NCBI RefSeq assembly: GCF_008368715.1
Contig: NZ_SMRS01000011.1
Coordinates: forward strand, 1 to 42,204
From: Nitrincola tapanii
GTDB lineage: Bacteria > Pseudomonadota > Gammaproteobacteria > Pseudomonadales > Balneatricaceae
Direction: 5' to 3'
Length of the DNA stretch: 42,204 bases
Within the stretch, counting starts at the first letter, position 1; the number at the start of each line of letters is the position of its first letter. The translations under genes and the position numbers were made by a program. The notes below the pieces were generated by a model. The model did not search any database. It saw only the letters and a program-made list of their open reading frames with translations, and was not told the DNA's origin. This document shows positions 37,890-42,204 of this stretch, piece by piece.

Positions 37890-38873
37890 ATGCAAATGAA
37901 AAAGGTGTTGTTATCCGCCGTGACGGCGGCAGGATTAGGGCTCAGTACACTGCTCACACCGGCCGTGGCCAGTGCTGAAACCTTCATCAAAATCGGCACG
38001 GGGGGGGTAACCGGTGTTTATTATCCAACAGGCGGTGCCATCTGTCGCTTAGTGAATCGTGACCGTGCTCGCCATGGTATTCGCTGCTCAGTCGAAGCCA
38101 CGGGTGGTTCGGTTTACAACCTCAATACACTGCGTGCCGGTGAGTTAGACATGGCTGTTGCTCAGTCTGACTGGCAGTATCACGCTTATCATGGCACGTC
38201 TGCTGAGTTTGAAAATCAAGGACCGAATCCTGATCTGCGAGCGGTCTTCTCATTACATCCAGAACCGTTTACCGTTTTGGCGCGAGCGGACGCCAATATC
38301 CGCAATTTTGATGATCTAAAAGGTAAACGGGTGAATGTGGGCAATCCTGGCTCCGGGCAGAGGGGCACGATTGAAGTCTTGATGAATGCGAAAGGCTGGA
38401 CGATGCGTGACTTCTCCCTCGCTTCAGAGCTTGGCGCCGTTGAACAGGCCAGTGCCCTGTGTGATAACCGTATCGATGCGATGGTTTATGTCGTAGGGCA
38501 TCCCAGTGGAGCGATACAGGAAGCAACCACCACCTGTGATAGCCGTTTAGTGAACGTTAATGATGACACGGTGAAAGCCTTGGTGGAGGAGTATAGCTAT
38601 TACCGTATGGTTGACCTACCAGGTGGAATGTATCGTGGAAATGATCAGGGTGCTGAAACCTTTGGTGTTGCGGCGACCTTTGTATCTTCCACGGCGGTTC
38701 CAGAAGAGGTGATCTACGAGCTGGTGAAAGCGGTGTTTGATAACTTTGAAACTTTCCAGCGTTTACATCCAGCTTTCCAGGCCTTGACAAAAGAGTCTAT
38801 GGTCAAAGAAGCCTTGAGTGCGCCTTTGCATCCAGGTGCTGAACGTTATTACCGCGAAACGGGTTTGTTGTAA
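37890..38873 (+). CDS. TAXI-family TRAP transporter solute receptor
   Basis: A periplasmic solute-binding protein of 327 residues of the TAXI group. The signal peptide (MQMKKVLLSAVTAAGLGLS...) ends at about ASA (residue 29). The mature protein starts ETFIKIGTGGVTGVYYPTGGAICRLVN, the TAXI hallmark, with CSVEATGGSVYNLNTLRAGELDMAVAQSDWQYHAYHG and GKRVNVGNPGSGQRGT. It pairs with the fused permease that follows. A GAGGG lies seven bases before the ATG. The substrate is unknown; glutamate/glutamine-like or dicarboxylate ligands have been reported for this group. In the 136-bp gap after aceK only a weak GCCAA/TTGGC dyad is visible. Confidence 0.94.
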   Translation: MQMKKVLLSAVTAAGLGLSTLLTPAVASAETFIKIGTGGVTGVYYPTGGAICRLVNRDRARHGIRCSVEATGGSVYNLNTLRAGELDMAVAQSDWQYHAYHGTSAEFENQGPNPDLRAVFSLHPEPFTVLARADANIRNFDDLKGKRVNVGNPGSGQRGTIEVLMNAKGWTMRDFSLASELGAVEQASALCDNRIDAMVYVVGHPSGAIQEATTTCDSRLVNVNDDTVKALVEEYSYYRMVDLPGGMYRGNDQGAETFGVAATFVSSTAVPEEVIYELVKAVFDNFETFQRLHPAFQALTKESMVKEALSAPLHPGAERYYRETGLL

Positions 38874-38877
38874 CAAT

Positions 38878-38911
38878 AAGAGGCCTGGGTCTAAAAGAGG
38901 CCTGAGTCTAA
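38878..38911 (+). repeat. 17-bp tandem repeat between receptor and permease genes
   Basis: aagaggcctgggtctaa (38878-38894) is followed at once by a copy that differs in a single base (38895-38911, g to a in the ninth to twelfth bases). The first copy also forms the left arm of the hairpin that spans the repeat. Confidence 0.9.
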
Positions 38912-38921
38912 TGCCCAGGCC
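38882..38921 (+). other. Intercistronic hairpin between TAXI receptor and TRAP permease
   Basis: GGCCTGGG (38882-38889) and CCCAGGCC (38914-38921) form a perfect 8-bp stem around a 24-nt loop. No T tract follows, so processing or 3'-end protection of the receptor mRNA is more likely than termination. Confidence 0.6.
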
Positions 38922-38985
38922 GCAACGATTGATCTTGCAGGTGTTGAGTAACCCCTGCATCTGCGGCGCGAGTAAAGGAGCGAAG

Positions 38986-41565
38986 GTGAATCAAAACCCA
39001 TCCAACCGATCCTCCGCTGAAGAGGAGATTCAAGCGCTGCTAGCACAGTCCGACAGTGGGTCCCGCAATCCAGCGGGGTTAACTGGACGCTTTTTGTGGT
39101 TAGTTGCTCTGAGTTGGGCTTTGTTTCAGCTTTGGTATGCTTCGCCCCTGCCCTTCGTTTTTAATTTTGGGGTATTTAATGATACCCAGGCGCGTGCGAT
39201 TCATTTATCTTTTGCGCTGTTTTTAGCCTTTACCGCCTACCCGGCTTTTCGGCGCTCTCCCCGACTTTATATTCCTTGGCATGATTGGATTTTTGCCCTG
39301 CTTGGTGCCCTGAGTGCCGCTTATCTGTTAATTTTTGAATCTGAACTGGCACGTCGTTCCGGTGCACCCACGCAGATGGATTTGATCGCCGCCGTTACCG
39401 GCATGCTCTTACTCTTGGAAGCGACGCGTCGAGCGCTCGGTCCTCCTCTGATGATTGTTGCTCTGGTTTTCCTTGTGTATACCTTTGGCGGCCCTTATAT
39501 GCCGGATGTGATCGCGCATGCAGGGGCCAGCCTGAATAAAACCATGTCACATCAATGGCTAACCAGTGGTGGTGTCTTTGGGATTGCCTTAGGTGTATCC
39601 ACCAGTTTTGTTTTTCTCTTTGTGCTCTTTGGTGCGCTTTTGGAAAAGGCGGGAGCTGGCAACTATTTCACCAAGGTTTCTTTTTCCCTTTTAGGCCACA
39701 TGCGCGGTGGACCGGCGAAAGCCGCAGTGGTCTCATCAGGATTGAGTGGCCTGATTTCCGGTTCATCCATCGCCAATGTTGTCACCACAGGCACGTTTAC
39801 CATTCCGTTAATGAAGCGTGTGGGTTTCCCTGCGCATAAAGCCGGTGCGGTCGAGGTGGCGTCCTCAACGAATGGTCAGCTGACACCGCCGATCATGGGT
39901 GCAGCAGCATTTTTGATGGTGGAATATGTCGGCATTCCTTATATAGAAGTGATACAGCATGCCATCTTACCGGCCCTTATCTCTTATATAGCGCTCATTT
40001 ATATCGTACATCTAGAGGCGCTCAAGGCGGGAATGCAGGGCCTGCCACGCCGACATACACCTACGCTTGCCCAGGCTTTGCTTTCATGGGCAAGTATCTT
40101 GATTGGCTTTAGCCTTTTCTCATTAGCGGTCTACTATCTATTCGGCTGGACTAAAGAGGTGCTTGGTCAGGGTTCATACTGGTTGATGAGTCTATTGGTG
40201 GCCTTGGGTTATCTGCTCCTCGTGCGCCATGCTGCCACTTACCCTGATTTGAAAATGGATGATCCCAACTCACCTGTTGTTGAGTTGCCCGAAGTAGCCC
40301 CTACGGTGAAGTCAGGACTCTACTATCTGCTGCCTGTATTCGTATTGGTCTGGTGTCTAACTGTCGAACGCTTTAGTCCAGGACTATCCGCCTTTTGGGC
40401 TTCGGCGTTCATGATTGGCATTGTTTTAACGCATAAGCCTTTAAAGGCTTTTTTTCGTCAATCAGCAACGCTCACGAGCGCCTCGCGCGAAGGTGTCACC
40501 GATCTTTTCGAAGGATTAGTGACGGGTGCACGCAATATGATTGGAATAGGGGTGGCGACCGCAGCAGCAGGGATTGTCGTTGGGACTGTGACCTTGACAG
40601 GTGTCGGGCTGGTGATGACAGAGTTCGTGGAATTTCTGTCCGGTGGCAATATCATGTTGATGCTGATTTTTACCGCGGCTATCAGCTTAATTCTGGGTAT
40701 GGGCTTGCCCACCACCGCTAATTATATTGTGGTATCAACACTCATGGCGCCTGTCATTGTGACGATCGGCGCACAAAACGGCTTGATCGTGCCTTTGGTC
40801 GCCGTTCATCTCTTTGTCTTTTACTTTGGTATTTTGGCGGATGATACGCCACCGGTGGGGCTTGCCGCGTTTGCCGCCGCGGCTATTGCGCGCTCGGATC
40901 CGATACGTACCGGTGTGCAGGGTTTTGCCTATGATATACGTACAGCGGTGCTGCCCTTTATGTTTATCTTCAATACAGAGCTTCTATTGATCGGCATCGA
41001 AAGTTGGATGCATCTGTTCATCACGGTTGTATCGGCTACCCTCGCGATCTTGATTTTTGCAGCCGCAACACAAGGCTATTGGTTGGTGAAGTTGCGTGGA
41101 TACGAGATAGGCGTTTTGTTAGTGATTGCTTTTTCCTTGTTCCGCCCTGGGTTTTGGTGGGATCAAATCTATCCACCGGATGAGCATCTGCCGTCAAATC
41201 AGATTGAGCGGCTGGCTGCAACAGAAACGGATGCGCTGCGCTTATGGGTAGAGGGCGAAACTCTAGATGGAACTCAGGTGCGTAAATTGGTTGTCTTGCC
41301 TTTGGCACCAGGACATGATGGCGCGCAGCGTTTAGCCGATGCGGGTTTGATGCTGAGCGAATTAGATGATCGTATGCGTGTGGATATGGTGGGTTTTGGT
41401 AGTGCTGCACAAAGGGCGGGTTTGGACTTTGATTGGGAAATAACGGAGATTCTGGTTGAGCTGGATAGGCCAGCTAAACACTGGGTATTTATTCCAGCGT
41501 TATTATTACTTCTGATGATGTATCTGCTGCAAAGATCACGTGCACGAGTCTTAAGCAAAGCGTGA
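38986..41565 (+). CDS. Fused TRAP transporter permease (4TM/12TM, DUF3394 C-terminus)
   Basis: An inner-membrane permease of 859 residues combining the small (DctQ-like) and large (DctM-like) TRAP subunits, as usual for TAXI systems. After about 40 polar residues come many hydrophobic helices. The DctM part has SGLSGLISGSSIANVVTTGTFTIPLMKRVGFPAHKAGAVEVASSTNGQLTPPIMGAAAF and MGLPTTANYIVVSTLMAP. The C-terminal LLVIAFSLFRPGFWWDQIYPP and following soluble stretch match DUF3394; a last helix ends the protein. The frame is open from 38818, but the GTG at 38986 with AAAGGAG five bases upstream is preferred; an ATG at 38911 is an alternative that would place the hairpin inside the coding region. Confidence 0.92.
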   Translation: MNQNPSNRSSAEEEIQALLAQSDSGSRNPAGLTGRFLWLVALSWALFQLWYASPLPFVFNFGVFNDTQARAIHLSFALFLAFTAYPAFRRSPRLYIPWHDWIFALLGALSAAYLLIFESELARRSGAPTQMDLIAAVTGMLLLLEATRRALGPPLMIVALVFLVYTFGGPYMPDVIAHAGASLNKTMSHQWLTSGGVFGIALGVSTSFVFLFVLFGALLEKAGAGNYFTKVSFSLLGHMRGGPAKAAVVSSGLSGLISGSSIANVVTTGTFTIPLMKRVGFPAHKAGAVEVASSTNGQLTPPIMGAAAFLMVEYVGIPYIEVIQHAILPALISYIALIYIVHLEALKAGMQGLPRRHTPTLAQALLSWASILIGFSLFSLAVYYLFGWTKEVLGQGSYWLMSLLVALGYLLLVRHAATYPDLKMDDPNSPVVELPEVAPTVKSGLYYLLPVFVLVWCLTVERFSPGLSAFWASAFMIGIVLTHKPLKAFFRQSATLTSASREGVTDLFEGLVTGARNMIGIGVATAAAGIVVGTVTLTGVGLVMTEFVEFLSGGNIMLMLIFTAAISLILGMGLPTTANYIVVSTLMAPVIVTIGAQNGLIVPLVAVHLFVFYFGILADDTPPVGLAAFAAAAIARSDPIRTGVQGFAYDIRTAVLPFMFIFNTELLLIGIESWMHLFITVVSATLAILIFAAATQGYWLVKLRGYEIGVLLVIAFSLFRPGFWWDQIYPPDEHLPSNQIERLAATETDALRLWVEGETLDGTQVRKLVVLPLAPGHDGAQRLADAGLMLSELDDRMRVDMVGFGSAAQRAGLDFDWEITEILVELDRPAKHWVFIPALLLLLMMYLLQRSRARVLSKA

Positions 41566-41577
41566 TAAGGAATTGAC

Positions 41578-42006
41578 ATGTTTAAAAAAATACTTTTACC
41601 CATCGATATGCAAGATAAAGAAACGGCTGTGAAAGCGCTCAATTTCGCCGCAGAGTATCTAACGCAACCGGACGCTGAATTACACCTACTGACGGTTTTA
41701 CCAGGATACAGCATGCCGGTTGTTGCCAGTTATTTTCCAAAAAACGCGATCGACAGTGCGTTGCAAGTACTCAAAGAGGAGCTTACCCTGGTTGTAAATG
41801 AAACTTTGCCGAACCTTGTGAGCTATCAAGTTCATGTTGCAGAGGGTGCCGCACACAAAGAAATTATCAAAGCCGCTAAAAAATATGAAGTGGATCTCAT
41901 TATGATGCCAAGTCATAACTACTCGCGTATGGAAAATATCTTGATTGGATCCGTTACCTCACGAGTAGTTGAGCGCGCTAAATGCTCCGTATTGGTTATT
42001 CGTTAA
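41578..42006 (+). CDS. Universal stress protein (UspA family), TRAP-linked
   Basis: A cytoplasmic UspA-fold protein of 142 residues. It begins MFKKILLPIDMQDKETAVKALNFAAEYL and ends IGSVTSRVVERAKCSVLVIR, both typical. The nucleotide-loop pattern G-x2-G-x9-G-S/T is incomplete: the first two glycines read P and N (MPSHNYSRMENILIGS), so ATP binding may be lost or altered. It follows the permease gene by 12 bp with AAGGA before the ATG and is clearly in the same operon. This matches TeaD, which regulates the TeaABC ectoine TRAP transporter of Halomonas, and a similar regulatory role is plausible (inference). Confidence 0.92.
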   Translation: MFKKILLPIDMQDKETAVKALNFAAEYLTQPDAELHLLTVLPGYSMPVVASYFPKNAIDSALQVLKEELTLVVNETLPNLVSYQVHVAEGAAHKEIIKAAKKYEVDLIMMPSHNYSRMENILIGSVTSRVVERAKCSVLVIR

Positions 42007-42027
42007 CCAGTTGAAAACAAAAACCTA

Positions 42028-42083
42028 TTATTATTAATTTTTTCAAAAAAAGCTGTTGACAGGGCGCCGTCCTGATGTAGAAT
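42028..42083 (+). promoter_or_regulatory. rRNA operon promoter with UP element
   Basis: A perfect -35 TTGACA (42056-42061), a 16-bp spacer and the -10 TAGAAT (42078-42083), followed by a GC-rich discriminator. Directly upstream is an A/T-rich block (42028-42050) of the UP-element type. The boxA sequence downstream identifies it as an rrn promoter. Confidence 0.88.
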
Positions 42084-42128
42084 ACGCACCTCGCTTGAGA
42101 CGACACCTCGCTGAGGAAGTTGGCCGAG

Positions 42129-42204
42129 CCGCTCTTTAACAATCGATCAGGTAATGCGTGTGGGCGCTTGTTGAGATTGAGCATACAGCTTAATCAGGAC
42201 AAGC
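42129..42204 (+). other. rRNA operon leader with boxA antitermination site (16S gene beyond window)
   Basis: GCTCTTTAACAA (42131-42142) is the boxA core, followed by AATCGATCAGGTAATGCGTGTGGGCGCTTG-type leader sequence very like other gammaproteobacterial rrn leaders. GCTTGT (42166-42171) can pair with ACAAGC at the window end (42199-42204). The mature 16S start is not reached. Confidence 0.88.

Noticed and set aside
38818-38985. N-terminal extension of the TRAP permease
   Set aside because: It overlaps the end of the receptor gene and the intercistronic hairpin; the GTG at 38986 has a strong ribosome binding site.
42105-42204. Start of the 16S rRNA gene inside the window
   Set aside because: The sequence matches the leader (boxA and following bases) but the conserved 5' end of mature 16S rRNA is not reached.

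Overview
The window looks like a chromosomal segment of a marine-type gammaproteobacterium of the Oceanospirillales/Pseudomonadales kind. The asmA-mutY-yggX unit divergent from hisBHAF, the spu/puu polyamine block, single-domain HisB, AceK, the TAXI-TRAP transporter and the boxA sequence of the rRNA leader all point there. No phage, insertion sequence or CRISPR array was found. The left end lies inside a perfect short tandem repeat and the right end stops just before an rRNA operon, so this may be a complete assembly contig bounded by repeats (inference).

Layout. 1-707: 3' part of znuA, a periplasmic zinc-binding protein with a striking (His-Ser-Asp)n(His-Asp)n loop. 829-1055: two identical tRNA-Leu(CAG) genes behind a strong promoter. 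1194-1403: a probable 39-residue membrane protein gene with its own ribosome binding site and terminator (minus strand). 1636-6014 (minus): trmL, a diguanylate cyclase with a c-type haem sensor domain, a carboxylesterase, a MASE1 diguanylate cyclase and a decayed GGDEF fragment. 6251-7708: cardiolipin synthase. 7871-7946: tRNA-Phe (minus).

8028-22348 is a 14-kb putrescine/polyamine block. AguA and AguB turn agmatine into putrescine. Two glutamine-synthetase-like ligases, two FAD oxidoreductases (one clearly PuuB), the aldehyde dehydrogenase PuuC and the hydrolase PuuD make the gamma-glutamylated route from putrescine to GABA. PotFGHI imports polyamines. The right half has the gene order of the Pseudomonas spuI/spuAB-DEFGH locus but lacks the spuC aminotransferase; puuB and puuC could take that step. 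No regulator gene lies in the block.

22354-25850 (minus): asmA-mutY-yggX. 26022-28825: hisB-hisH-hisA-hisF. 28856-31149: an orphan amino-acid-type periplasmic binding protein followed directly by a membrane diguanylate cyclase, a candidate two-protein ligand sensor feeding c-di-GMP signalling. 31216-34130 (minus): thiD-thiC under a TPP riboswitch. 34252-34893: a YcbL-like metallo-hydrolase. pfkA (minus) and aceK (plus) follow, divergent from each other. 37890-42006: TAXI-TRAP solute receptor, fused TRAP permease and a universal stress protein. 42028-42204: UP element, promoter and boxA leader of an rRNA operon whose 16S gene lies beyond the window.

All calls rest on reading translated sequence and nucleotide motifs by eye; no database search was run.
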